In this document: positions 37,214-48,758 of the stretch, in pieces
Layout: the number at the start of each line of letters is the position of its first letter
How positions within the stretch are numbered: the stretch's first letter is position 1
Source of the DNA: Coffea arabica
Lineage: Eukaryota > Streptophyta > Magnoliopsida > Gentianales > Rubiaceae
Length of the DNA stretch: 64,000 nucleotides
NCBI RefSeq assembly: GCF_036785885.1
Contig: NC_092317.1
Span: 3,598,501-3,662,500, forward strand
Reading direction: 5' to 3'
Position numbers and translations under genes: made by a program
The notes under the pieces: model-generated
The model's database searches: none
What the model saw: the letters and a program-made list of their open reading frames with translations, nothing else
What the model was told of the DNA's origin: nothing

Positions 37214-38646
37214 TTGGTTCTTGCTCGTGGCTGAACCTCGCCTAGATGCTGTGCTTTCTGCTGGAATATATACTCGTTGAACGGCTGTCTTTCTTTTTTC
37301 CTGGTTTTTGATAATTAGATGTACTTATGCCGGAATTCTTAGGATAGAGAACACATGACAGGAAGAAGTTTTGACGTCTGTCAATGTAAATATAAATCTG
37401 ATAGATTTCAAAAGTGGAGCATCGCTGCACTCTCATGATCTGGATTCATACCATCCCATCGTCACATTGCAAAGTCACCCAAGTGATGGAACAAGGTCTT
37501 CATTTTAAGGGTGTTAGTTACCAAAGATCCGTCTTTTCTCTTCTGGCTAAAGAACAGTGGAACATAATTGACTGTACAAGTAGCTCTATCAACATGTTGC
37601 CTTTTTGGGCAACTCTTTCAATATTTTAAGACCGTATCCCTTTCATAAGTTCCGGCTATCGATCCTTTACGGAAACCTAGTTTAGAAGAATCCTTTAAAC
37701 TTGAGAACGTAATTTAGAAGAACCCTTTAAACTTGAGAACCTCGTTTAACACATTTGAATTACGACTAAATTATCATGTAAATGTACATATTCAATCATT
37801 CACGTATAACACTTGGTCACAACTCTTGTAATAATGTTCATTAGCAGGCTCATTACTTAGACCTAATCAAGAGAATCTCTTGTAATCATTTTGATGGTCA
37901 AGGATTTTCTTTGATCCTCTCATCAACTTCTCAAATGTCTAGATACATTTTTGCCATTCAGATCCCCTCTCCACAAACCAGATCTTACCATCGAGTCCCA
38001 CTTCACATGAAATGTTCCCCATAATTAATGCAGCTATATCCTGTGCTACCTAATGCCGATTATCTGTACTAGCTTGCAAAAACTCTGGCAGCTTTCTTTT
38101 CCGGCAATTTCCCGTATCTGACTCTGAGTCCGAATTACTAGCAAATATTTAACGCCCGAAGTGTAGATATTAATGAAGGATACGCTATCAATAAGTCTAT
38201 GCATCTTTCTTCGGGCGTGAGTTAATGAGACCACGCCTTCAGTTACATCGTTCCTAAAGGCGTTCCCCGTGTTTTTGCACCTTTCGATCGTTCCCCCTCT
38301 GAAGTCGTTTTAATCCTACACCACCTCGTAACGATGCTTTCCTATGATCCAAACCAAACCAGTTATTTAGTAATCATAGGTGAATTTGATTGGTTGCAAA
38401 ATATAGCAGTTGGAGTTTTCTTGCTCCATGGCCAAGAGCGAGGGGTCAAATTTTTATACTTTCAACCATGATTTCCCCGCCTATGGAAACTGGTTTTTTA
38501 CATGGTCATGAGAAGAATTATGCAAACAAGAGTCACTTTGGCGAGTTTGTGCACAGACGAATAGTTTACCGGAATAACTCCATGAGTTTCGCTTTCTAGC
38601 ATGCAGTCCAAGACGTGATGACCTAGACTTGAAGAATCAGGTGTTT
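37214..38646. other. 3' flank of the kinase gene and spacer
   Basis: No further gene is supported. A local near-duplicate, TTTAGAAGAA(T/C)CCTTTAAACTTGAGAAC, occurs at about 37681 and 37711, a short tandem repeat of roughly 30 bp. Confidence 0.5.
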
Positions 38647-38889
38647 AATTTTTGCAGCTTACATTTTTTTTTTTTTTTTGTCGATACGATAGAATTTCTA
38701 TAACCTAAACTAGCCTATTCTAGGGGGGAGGGGGAGGGGACTCGATGTGAGTAGAAACTCCATCGAAAGTGGTCAATGAAGACCGTCACACATTGTGACA
38801 ATTTTTGTGAGAGGCAAGGTTCGAACTCTTGACCTCCCGCACCACCAAGCCTAAGAAAGCTTGGGATGACCAATTTTTGCAGCTTACAT
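38647..38889 (-). mobile_element. SINE with perfect 18-bp target duplication
   Basis: The body is 38665-38871, minus strand. It ends in a 15-base A tail (T-run at 38665-38679 on the plus strand). A B-box-like GAGTTCGAACCTTGCC lies near its 5' end. AATTTTTGCAGCTTACAT is repeated exactly at 38647-38664 and 38872-38889. The perfect duplication suggests a recent insertion. It shares its 3' half with the SINE at 19301-19481. Confidence 0.88.
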
Positions 38890-39119
38890 GGTTCTTTGCT
38901 TTTTAATTCTTCAAATATGAGGCGGCTGTTTAGAATCAAATCCATATCTGTGGAAAGTTGCCAATACATTGGTACCTCTGAACAAGAATTTGTCTTTACA
39001 TCACATATGCTAATATTCAAGAAGTTTGTATCTTGTCCACATTCAGACTCCATTTTGTATCTAGTATTTCCCAACGTAGCATAGTTGTCGCGGTACGTAT
39101 TACCAAACAAACGTTGTTG

Positions 39120-39959
39120 AAAATAAAAGGGATAATTTCAGAAACCTCCCCTGAGGTTCCTGACAATTTCACTGAGTTCCTTTGAGGTTTGAAAAATTAT
39201 ACATACCTCCCTTGTCATTTAAAATGACAATTTTACCGTTAAATATTTTAATGAAATTCACTTATTTGGTATGCTTATACTTAGAATGAGTTTTAAAATT
39301 ATTTTTTTCATTCTTTTTCCTTCTTATTCCTTTTTTTTTTTAAATTTTTGACCAATAAAATTGTAGAACTACCACTATTGCTTCTAGTTTCTATTGTAAT
39401 CGAATGTCGATTTAGTGATTTTTTTGACGAGTTAATTTTATATGTAATCCAATATTTTTGCTGATCTTTATTTTCTATTTTTTGGTACTAAAATTAACAA
39501 TAAATCAAAAAGAAATTGCCCAAAATTACTACCAAATTATGATAATTCCACTACCTGAAAAATTCATAAATTCTAAATGAATTATTTCGACATTTTCCTT
39601 TCTATCTTATAAATCTAAATCCATAATAAAGTACCATCAAAAGTATTCTAAAATAGTAATAAAATTATTATTATAGTTGTTTATTAAATAGTAGGTATGA
39701 ACATGAAAAATTTGGCACATTTTCCTTATAATTATACTAGATAATCTTATAATTGTATAGGAAAATATATTAAAACTCATTACACAAGGGCATTTTTGGG
39801 TATTCATTTCAAAAATTGACCAAATCAATATTATTTTAAGATTTTATTACTAAAACCATCAAATCGAGGGAGGTAAGTGTAATTTTTTAAACCTCAGGGG
39901 GGCTCAGTAAAATTATCAAAAATCACAGGGGAGGTTTCTGAAATTATCCCAAAATAAAA
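39120..39959. mobile_element. MULE-like non-autonomous DNA transposon, second copy
   Basis: The element runs 39129-39950 (822 bp). It starts GGGATAATTTCAGAAACCTC and, from the other end, GGGATAATTTCAGAAACCTC, so the first 20 bases of both ends are identical. Nine bases, AAAATAAAA, flank both sides. The inner sub-terminal parts (CTGAGGTTCCTGACAATTTC against its inverted partner) also pair. No transposase frame is visible. It belongs with the element at 4196-5567. Confidence 0.88.
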
Positions 39960-39961
39960 AG

Positions 39962-39968
39962 AATATAA
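39962..39968 (+). promoter_or_regulatory. Possible TATA box of the PADRE gene
   Basis: AATATAAACC lies directly after the 9-bp target duplication of the MULE-like element and about 130 bp before the ATG at 40095. Inferred from sequence and distance. Confidence 0.35.
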
Positions 39969-40094
39969 ACCTGCACTTCTCATCAAACAACTCACAGCTT
40001 CTCAGAGATGCCTAACATGATAAAACGCATCATTCACTGTATCTCAAAGTCTTAGCCGTCCCACATATTCCTTCAATTTGATAAAAAAAAAAGA

Positions 40095-40787
40095 ATGAGA
40101 GAAAAAAGAAATGTGGCCATTGCAAGATGGTTGTGTAGGAATAACACAAAAAATATGTTTGTCAAGATCGTACATCCGGGTGGTCATGTTGAACTTCAAG
40201 ATAGGCCAATTATTGCTGCTGAAATAATGCATCGAAATCCCAAATTTTGTGTTGCCTACCCAAATGTGTTCAAGCAGCCATGGGCAGTTGTTGCACCAGA
40301 GACCACCCTCATGCCTGGGCACAAGTTCTACGTAGTGCCAATAAATACGGTCATGAAACTTCAGTTACTTTCCATGAAGTACTCCGCTTCTCAGGTTCTA
40401 CAAAATCAAACAACCACCACCACCCCGAATGGCACAAATGAGGGAGAGATTCACGGAAAGCATTCAGGATGTTTCTTGTTCATAAGCGGTAAACATCCTA
40501 ATAAAGTACCTTATGCTTGTCTTAGAAAATCTGATAATGGTGGAATAGGAACTACTTTGAAGGAGAGGAAAGGTGATAACTGCTTTACATTCTTGATTAC
40601 TGGAATGAAGATGAAAGCCAGTAGTAAGGATAAAAGCAAGAAAACAGGATCTCCAAAGAGCTTTGGATCATCTGAGACAGATGCACTGGCTATCAGGAGG
40701 ACCATAGATCATGGAAGCAGTCCTAAAAGATTATCGTCTTTTGATCGCTGGCAACCAAGTCTAGAGAGCATCACTGAAGAATTTTAG
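40095..40787 (+). CDS. PADRE domain (DUF4228) protein
   Basis: A single-exon, 230-residue protein. The N-terminal half matches the PADRE/DUF4228 family: VKIVHPGGHVELQDRPIIAA, EIMHRNPKFCVAYPNVF, PWAVVAPETTLMPGHKFYVVP. The C-terminal part is basic and Ser-rich (KASSKDKSKKTGSPKS), likely disordered, and ends with FDRWQPSLESITEEF, whose WQPSLESI is the usual C-terminal signature. Many members respond to pathogens and abiotic stress; the molecular role is unknown. Unlike many relatives it does not start MGN, so N-myristoylation is not expected. ATG at 40095 gives 20 residues before the domain; an internal Met just before VKIVHPGG (NMFVKIVHP) could be an alternative start. Confidence 0.88.
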   Translation: MREKRNVAIARWLCRNNTKNMFVKIVHPGGHVELQDRPIIAAEIMHRNPKFCVAYPNVFKQPWAVVAPETTLMPGHKFYVVPINTVMKLQLLSMKYSASQVLQNQTTTTTPNGTNEGEIHGKHSGCFLFISGKHPNKVPYACLRKSDNGGIGTTLKERKGDNCFTFLITGMKMKASSKDKSKKTGSPKSFGSSETDALAIRRTIDHGSSPKRLSSFDRWQPSLESITEEF

Positions 40788-42610
40788 AATTGTAGATAAT
40801 ATCTCATGCATGTTAAGTTCTTTACACACACACACACACAAAAAGTACGTTAAAAGTGTTTTGTTATAAAGGTTTCTAGTGTTAATGCTCAGCATAGTTC
40901 GGAATGAAAAGGGATATTTCGATCTGATCCTCTTCAAACGGGGCACATCTGTTCACATTCTGCTTACAAAGAATTTTCTATTTTCGAGTTCATGAAATTG
41001 GAGGGATAGACTCGTAAAGCAATTCAAAGAGACCTACTAAGGAAAGGATTCAAATCACGTGTGAACTGGAATTCGAAAATATTAATGCGATCTTAAATAT
41101 GCCAAGCAAATTTAGTACCAATATAGATAATAGATTGCCTTCTTAACAAAGTTTCTTTCTAATAGAGACAGCATAGAGCCTGGAGTTCTAGGAAACAGCC
41201 CCCAAAATTTTCAAGTATCTGTGCTGCTAACTGATAAGCATGTTATTATCTACAGATTGGCCACAGAAATCAGGCAACCGATGATGAATTAGACAGCTTT
41301 ATTCATCAGAATTGATGACGGTCCAGTTGACAGAACTAAGAATATGAAAATTAAGCATCTCAACAGAATTGAACTTGAAAGACACAAAGCAACACATTAT
41401 TCTTATTTGAGAAAATGTTCCTTATTTTGTCAATTTTTTTTTTATCATGTAAGTGTTAAATTTCAGATTAAGATTGCAAAATTTCTGCGCCTTAGTAGAA
41501 TAACACAAGACAGTGAAAAGCAAGAAGCCAAACAAGAGAACCTTGTAGACTTTGGGACTGGTGCAAGGTAACTAATTGACAGCTGAATTGTCTTCATAAG
41601 CTAACTAAACTTCATATGTATTGTTCATCATAGTTTCTCGTTTCTATCGCGTCCAAATATAACATTTCCTTCGTATTCAACAAATTGATGAAGATTTTAA
41701 TTAGTGCAAAAGATTAAACCCTCAGTCTAAAATATCTGTAACATATCTAGTAGAAACGAGAGAAAATTGTTATAGAATTAGAAATATACTAGGAGTATAA
41801 CATTTGATCTTTTGCCAACGTGGCCAAGAATATAGGACAGGACATCTAACATGGAAGTCTAGCAAGTTAATGAAGTAGCAAGCTTCACCATGCACATTTC
41901 AATGAAACTAATAGGTAATAACAACAACAGAGATATCATATTTACAAAATTAGATATGGTAGCTGGAACATTTTCGTGTGATTTGTTCTCGATATGTAAT
42001 TGGACATTTTGCTTTTGGTAGGTTCACATCCAGTGAAGTAGGATAACATTTGAAACACATTTAACGCAGAACAAATGTCTTTATTTGGTCGCTATTCAGA
42101 AGAATCTGAAGGTAGAAAACACAGTGCTAGATGAATCTCAACAAAAAGTATGTTAAGCAACAGCATAACTGCTGCATACTAATTTCTAATAACTGTATAC
42201 TTAACGTGAAAAGGGGCAACAAAAAAAGCTTAGAAATGCGGCTTTGAAAAATAGCCTGACTAGTAGCAAAATTCGATATGCCAAAGCAAACTTGACCACA
42301 TTAGCTGCCTAACACAATGAAGTAGCACTACGATTAAAAGCCACTGCCCAACTAGCTTTTCTACTGCAAGGCTCCACTTTCTATCTGTTGGTATCTTCCC
42401 AACCCTCAAATTATCATCATCCCCACGAAATCTAAGATTCAACAAGAGAAAAACAAGGGCATAAGAAAATCTAATTTCCTATTGTTTTCTCTTCCCAAAC
42501 TTTTCTGGGAATGGACAACTAAAGTTTTCATTAATAAACCGGAGATGGAAAAAAGAAGACATGGAAACTTGTGAATAATTGGGAGTTCCCACATCCTCTT
42601 TTGCTCTCAT
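40788..42610. other. Convergent spacer between PADRE and H+-ATPase genes
   Basis: It holds a (CA)n microsatellite at 40823-40840 and A/T-rich unassigned sequence. The part next to 42610 should be the 3' UTR of the H+-ATPase gene. No gene seen. Confidence 0.5.
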
Positions 42611-45600
42611 CTAAACTGTGTAGTGTTGTTGGATCGTCTCGATGTCAAGACCCTTGAGCTTCACCACTGATTCCACATGCCCCTTGAGCGTATGAAGCTC
42701 CCTTAGCCTTGAAAGCCAAAGGAATACAAGCAATAAGACAGGAAGCACAATCAAGAATTTAACTCAGTTTACGTTTAAATTCCCAACAAGGGAAATTACC
42801 TTGCGACCTCAGCACGTTTCTTGGCCTGTTCAGCAATTTCAGACAACTCTCTATAGTTGTTTTTGTCATTCAAAATATCCGAGTTCTCTGGAGGATGGAG
42901 GCCATGCAATGTGCGCTGAGCCAAAGCCCATTGTGCCTCCCTTTCTCCCCTACCATAATCCTTCTTTGTAGTGAAAGCGGTCTAAGAACCAGATGATTTG
43001 AGGCAAAGATAAGCACGTATTCTTATTCTGGGCAAGGATAATAAATGTTTTTCGTTCTTGATGAATAAACTGGTGACAAGATTACCTTGTTCTGAAGTAG
43101 GTTATTCCAAGCTCTGCCGGTCAAGCAATATCTTATAAAAAATTTCATTACATCCAGAGGGATGTAGAAGATAACACTATAGAGCCAAATCACTCCAGCC
43201 CATCCCCAGCCTATGCCATGAATATAAGCAAATTCCCAGTTTGCATAGACCGCAATCAAAGTGGCTATCTATGGATACCAAGGAACCAATCAGCAGAATA
43301 TATATATATAGTCACAGGAATTTAGGGCGAAGGGAGGCAATAAGGATGGAATAGACTTACCAGTTGTGCTACTACAAAAGCACCCACGAGCAGAAGACCA
43401 GGACGTTCTACAAAAGACCAGCTCCTGGACCGAGTAACAAAGATGAGTGCTTGACTAACAATACTCACTTGCAGGTAGAGTGCTGAATTTAGCTCGTGGT
43501 GCTTGTCTCTGATTGACCTTACACCAAATTTATCCTGGCATTTCAGTTGAAACATCAATTTTGGCAGGGAGGAAAGTGAGAGATTAGGATATCAGAGAAA
43601 AGGACACGAATAGGACACCAACTGCAATATGCATCTAAGAGATATCCAAGAGGGATAATCTAGTTTTTATTGAAAGAGTAGAACCTTACCGAGAAGAAAT
43701 TTGAACCCTGTGCAGCCCAAAAGAAAATGACAGTCATCACAGCAAGATAAGTGCCCAAAACTATACCAGTAGCAAAAATTTCTCTCAGCTTCCATGAGTC
43801 GGGCATGGGTGATGGTCGCACCTTGTCTTTTGAAATGGTCATGATGGTTCCATCATTTAGGATGGCAATAATTAGAACCATGAATGGTGAGAAATCGAAC
43901 TTCCAAATAAGTGCAATGAGCATAAAACCAAGGACAATTCTGATTGTAATGGAAACTGCATATATGGTATAATTCTTCATTCTCTGGAATATAGCTCTAC
44001 TTGTCAAAACAGCACTAACTATCACGCTAAGTCCTGGCTCTGTCAGCACTATGTCTGATGCACCCCGGGCAGCATCGGTGGCATCAGCCACTGCAATTCC
44101 AATATCAGCCTTCTTTAGTGCTGGGGCATCATTCACACCGTCTCCTGTCATCCCACAAATGTGCTTTCTCTCTTGCAGCTTTTTCACAATCTCATATTTA
44201 TGTTCTGTATTCATCCTTAGGTAGTGTTAGAACATTTCAAAGAACTATTAGCTGAACATATCAAGTAAAACGACTCAATCACTCAGCATTCCTACTGGAG
44301 AGGCTAAATGCGTGCTTCTTCTCTACAGCTGGATTACAAAATATAAAACATAGTATCTCAAGTCAAGTGTGACTTAAGCTTCTCCAATAGCAACTTCATA
44401 AAACTCAAAACTCTAAGTGGAAGGTTTGTTGGATGTAAAAATGACAAAACATTAAAATAGAGAGAGATGGCCGGCTCACCAGGGAAGACGCCAGCAAAGC
44501 CATCTGCCTTCTCAATGAGCTCCTCAACAGGAAGGTTAGAAATGGTTTCATCTTTGTGTTGACCGAGGAGGGACGAAGAAGGATACATGTTGATCCCCAT
44601 GCCAAGCCTTCGACCAGTCTCCTTGGCAATGGCGAGCTGATCGCCAGTAATCATCTTAACATTGACACCTAAGTGTAAGGCACGTTTGATGGTTTCTCCA
44701 CTATCATGCCTCGGAGGATCAAAGAGAGGCAAGAGTCCCACAAATACCCAGGGTCCTCCCTGACCCTCCTTGGTCTTCTCTGGTACGGTCTGCAAAAGAA
44801 GGACAGCAAGTTTATTAGTACTAGGTACCATTTTTAAAGCTGAGAGCCCAATTATCATAGCCGAAGCACAACAGCCCGTCGTGCGAGCCTCCCACAGGGG
44901 CCCACTATGTCTAAAGCGAAGTATTCTCTTAACCTTTAGCCTCACACTCCACTGCAGTATTCATTCTAGTTCCTGCGGTCTTTCTACTTATAATTTACGT
45001 AAAAACAGTCAGTCAAAATAATTAATTTGAATTGAACTTGACTTATTATGAGTTCTTATCAAAAATTGACGAGAAAAGTAACCCAATTAAATGAGATTCA
45101 CTAGCTTGCCTGTTGGGCAACAGCAAGAGAGCGAAGACCCCGATCAGCAAACTTGTCAATTATAGAATGAAGTTTCCTCTTCATATCTTCCCTTAGGCCA
45201 CATAAATCAGCAATCTGGAGAAAGATCTCAGATAAATAGGCAAGTGTTAGACTTGAACCTAGGATCAGATATAAGATAAAACCCTAGACTTTGTGTTTTA
45301 CCTGTTCAGGAGCACCTTTGCTGACTCTATACCAATCTCCACGGGAGTCAAAATAAGTGATAGCAGTGCGTTTGTCTACAGGATTAAAGGGAAGAAAATG
45401 CACCTCAGTAATATCTGCTCTTGCCTGGTAAATTCAAGCATCAAAATCAGCATCATAAAAGGTAAATGATTTATGCAAAGTAACGAGCTTGGGGTAGAGG
45501 GCGATGACAATCCATGTTGAATGACATTAATGCAAAAAGTTGATTTAGTTTCACATCATGTACAACTTCTATCAAACTAGAGGTGGAATCAGCAGTGCGG

Positions 45601-48600
45601 ATGATTATAAGGGTTTTTTACGTAACCTTTCAAGACATAAGTTATCAAAGCTACACAATAAAATGGGCTCATTCTTTTTCATTTTTTCAGTCAAGTTGCA
45701 CCTGAGAGGTCTCTAAGTTGCAAATCAAAGTCTGATCATAGGATCCAATGAAACACTTCACAAGTACAGCGAATGTGAGAGAAGTAAAAAACTGTTTATA
45801 CCTCTCTTGGATCAGCCAACATTCCAACTATGCAAGCATCAATGGCATCTTGATTCTCCACCCTGGAAGCCCTAGCTCCAAGAAGAATTACAGTATCCCT
45901 ATCCACATCTTTTGTAAACACCTGCACCATGTGACAAACATTAAAGAAAAAAAACTGAAGTTGGCTGAAGCTCAAGCTGATTCATATTGTCTGTAAAAGC
46001 TTTAGATTGGGACCAACCTCAATTAGGTTCTTGTCTACTGTAAGCTTGTTTAAAGTGAGGGTTCCTGTCTTGTCACTACAAAGGACATCCATCCCAGCCA
46101 TCTCTTCTATAGCAGTCATCCTCTTGGTGATAGCACCTTGCTGTGATAGCCGGTGGGACCCAATTGCCATTGTCACAGACAAAACTGTTGGCATAGCAAT
46201 TGGAATGCCACCAATGAGAAGCACCAAGAGATTATCAATCCCATCTCTATACCTGCGTTTCTGAATTGGGAACATCACCACCACCTCTACCATTATTCCC
46301 ACAGCAATGGAACAAATGCAGAAGTTGCCAATGGCAGTCAACACCTGATCAAAACCATCAGAATGCAAGTCAGAAAATGTCAAATCACCAAAAGCTGAAA
46401 TAGCTGAATGTTTGATGTCAAGCTATGGGAAGAACTCTATTTGAGTAAGTTATTTTGCAAAAAGCTTGTTGGTGATGCAAAAACTTGATTCAGAATACGC
46501 AAGTCCCAGAAAGCATCGAGGCTAAAAATAAATAGAAATCACCTTCCTGAAAATGTAATTTTCGCGTTCCTTTTATCTTGTCATTTACGGGTTTGTGACT
46601 AATGTCTAGTACTTGGTGTAGAATATCATTATCAGCTCATATAATGTGTGAAGCAACAATATAGAGAACCTACCTTCTGGAAATGGCCAACTTGGTTGGT
46701 GCTGTCAACAAGATGAGCTGCTTTTCCGAAAAAGGTGTTAATTCCAGTGGCGATCGCAACTGCCTCAATCTCGCCTTGTTTACAGGTGGAACCAGAAAAC
46801 ACTTCGTCGGCTGGGTTCTTTGTCACGGGCAGCGACTCACCAGTAAGGGCAGATTGATCAATCTTGAGAGGATCCCCCTCCAGGAGACGAGCATCAGCAG
46901 GGATGATATCTCCCAGCTTGATGCTTATTATATCACCTGGGACCAGTATGGCCGCATCCTGCTCCATCCATCTACCATCCCTCAACACCTACACAAAACA
47001 AATATAACAGCATACACCAATTCATAATTTGTTTATCACACTGGCTTTGTTGTTGGATTCAGACTTTGCTTCTGGTAATTCAAGTTGTCCACAACCTTCT
47101 GCTAACGAAAACTACCTTTGTTTTTGGTGCAAGACCGGCCATTAGAGCTGCTGCAGCATTGCCAGCATTGTTTTCTTCAACGAAGCTTATGGTGGAGTTG
47201 ATAACCAGCAGAATTATAATGCCAAGAAAATCTTGCCAATCTGGAGGCTTGCCCTGCAAGTTTTTCATTGTACTTTAAGAATTACAATGAGTTTTTCATT
47301 GTACTTTCATTGTACTTTAAGTTTTTCATCTTGCCAATCCCCGGGATTTAATCCAAAACTAAGAAACCGATTAAATATTTTGGGTATGGAAAAGAAAAGA
47401 AAACTAAGGAAACAAGAAAAACAAAAAGGTACAAGAAGTACCTGTCCATTTGCCAAGGCAATGGCTATGACTGCAGCTGCTTCCATGACCCAGGACAAAG
47501 GGTTCCACATAAAACCCAAGAACTTGAGAATTTTGCTTTCCTGTTTGAAGAAATTTTTAAACGAGTTTCATCACCCATATATAATAACGAAGCAGGTAAA
47601 CTTGATACAACTGAAATAGAGCAAATGAAATTTGCCTTTTTCTCCTCTAGCTTGTTAGGCCCAAAGATTTGGAGCCTCTGTTGTGCTTCCTGGGTGGTCA
47701 ATCCTTCCCTTGAGCAATTTAGCTGTTCAAATACTTCTTGAACCGGTATGCTCTCCTTTACGTGAGCAAAAACAAAACCCGTTAACAAACAGCACCTCTT
47801 AGTGCAGATTGCTCAGTGAATGGGCTCAGATAATGTATTCTTCCATTTCTTTACAAAATTTTAAAATTTTCACCTGATCATTTATACGTATGTCTATACA
47901 TTAGAAATAAACACAGCAATATGAAATAAACCATTTCTCGACCCTTGAAAATCAATTTTCCGAATATCAACCCTATAATTTAAAAACTTTTCAAAATATA
48001 CAATCAGATAAAATAATCAATCAAAAAACAAACCCCGAATCACTTATATAAATTAGACATGCAGGTTGATGCCAAACAGTTCTCAAACAGGTGACATGAA
48101 TCCACCGCTCATCATCTTCTCTCAGAAGCAAACATTTGTAAACAAAAAAAGTCAAAGACGATACTTGAAAGAAGCAACAATAAAAATTGAAACATATATC
48201 ACTTTCGGCTTGCGAGTACTAACAGCAAATATTGATGCATAATTAATCAACTTAACCAAAAAAAGAAAAAGAAAAATCGAGACAGCTTAACTAAAATAAA
48301 TCTAAAAATTAATATCGGAACAAGATTTCTTTCTTTCGGGTTCAACTTTCATAATAGCGATTTTCGAACCTACTGTTTTAAAAGAGCAGCCGCAGAGAAT
48401 ATATTCATACGTATATTACACAAAGGCAAGATATAAACGCATATCAAAATTAATAATCCGAGAAAAACAACCAGAAATAAGTACGAAGAAAATAAAAATG
48501 GTTGCAATCAACGAAACAAGAGAAGCAAGAAAACAGGCTCCGTACAAGATCAACATTCTCCTTCCTAATCTCTTCCAAGCTGATGCTTCTGTTGTCCGCC

Positions 48601-48602
48601 AT
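42611..48602 (-). CDS. Plasma-membrane H+-ATPase (P3A-type proton pump)
   Basis: Fifteen exons rebuilt from high to low position: 48602-48546, 47755-47636, 47540-47442, 47253-47116, 46988-46674, 46344-46018, 45921-45802, 45424-45302, 45214-45110, 44789-44480, 44204-43690, 43534-43361, 43268-43086, 42981-42800 and 42707-42611. Together they give 954 residues, as in the AHA/PMA family. The pump exports H+ using ATP. Visible sites: TGES at 187-190 (actuator), phosphorylated Asp in SDKTGTL at 334, GDGVNDAP near 592, and Asp 689 in AILNDGT, the counterpart of the proton-binding Asp of membrane helix 6. The C-terminal autoinhibitory region has [19 protein letters not shown] and ends HYTV, whose Thr is phosphorylated for 14-3-3 binding. 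Introns 2 and 9 start with GC. All key residues are present, so the pump should work. Confidence 0.96.
45015..45109 (-). other. GC donor of H+-ATPase intron 9
   Basis: Exon 9 ends AACAG and the intron begins GCAAGC (45109-45104, minus strand). Reading on gives Ala-Ser-stop. The intron ends TGCAG before ACCGTACCAGAG, restoring TVPEKTKE in frame. Confidence 0.8.
47541..47635 (-). other. GC-AG intron 2 of the H+-ATPase gene
   Basis: Exon 2 ends GAGAAAAAG (EEKK) and the intron begins GCAAAT; it ends AAACAG before GAAAGCAAAATTCTC (ESKIL). The 95-bp intron has no GT donor that keeps EEKKESKIL in frame. Confidence 0.8.
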
Positions 48603-48719
48603 CGCTCCTGGGAATCTTCAAATTCTGTCCCCTTGGATTCAATTCTATGATCTATTTACGTAAATATTTCTACGATTCTGCTTGATATAATCGTTTGATT
48701 TCGTTATTTCTTCTCTAAA

Positions 48720-48758
48720 TTAGAGATTCAAAAAATTGATTGTATTATGGAACTGCAT
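48720..48758 (-). promoter_or_regulatory. Short upstream ORF in the likely H+-ATPase leader
   Basis: On the minus strand an ATG at 48758 opens a 12-residue frame (MQFHNTINFLNL) that stops at 48720, leaving 117 bp to the pump start at 48602. Upstream ORFs are known in leaders of some tobacco pma genes and affect translation there. Whether this one lies in the transcript is not shown by the sequence. Confidence 0.4.

Noticed and set aside
38715-39110. 131-residue minus-strand frame
   Set aside because: Its second half is the SINE at 38665-38871, so the frame is a chance fusion with repeat DNA.
43751-46398. Several plus-strand frames opposite the H+-ATPase exons
   Set aside because: They mirror the strongly conserved minus-strand exons and stop at exon edges.
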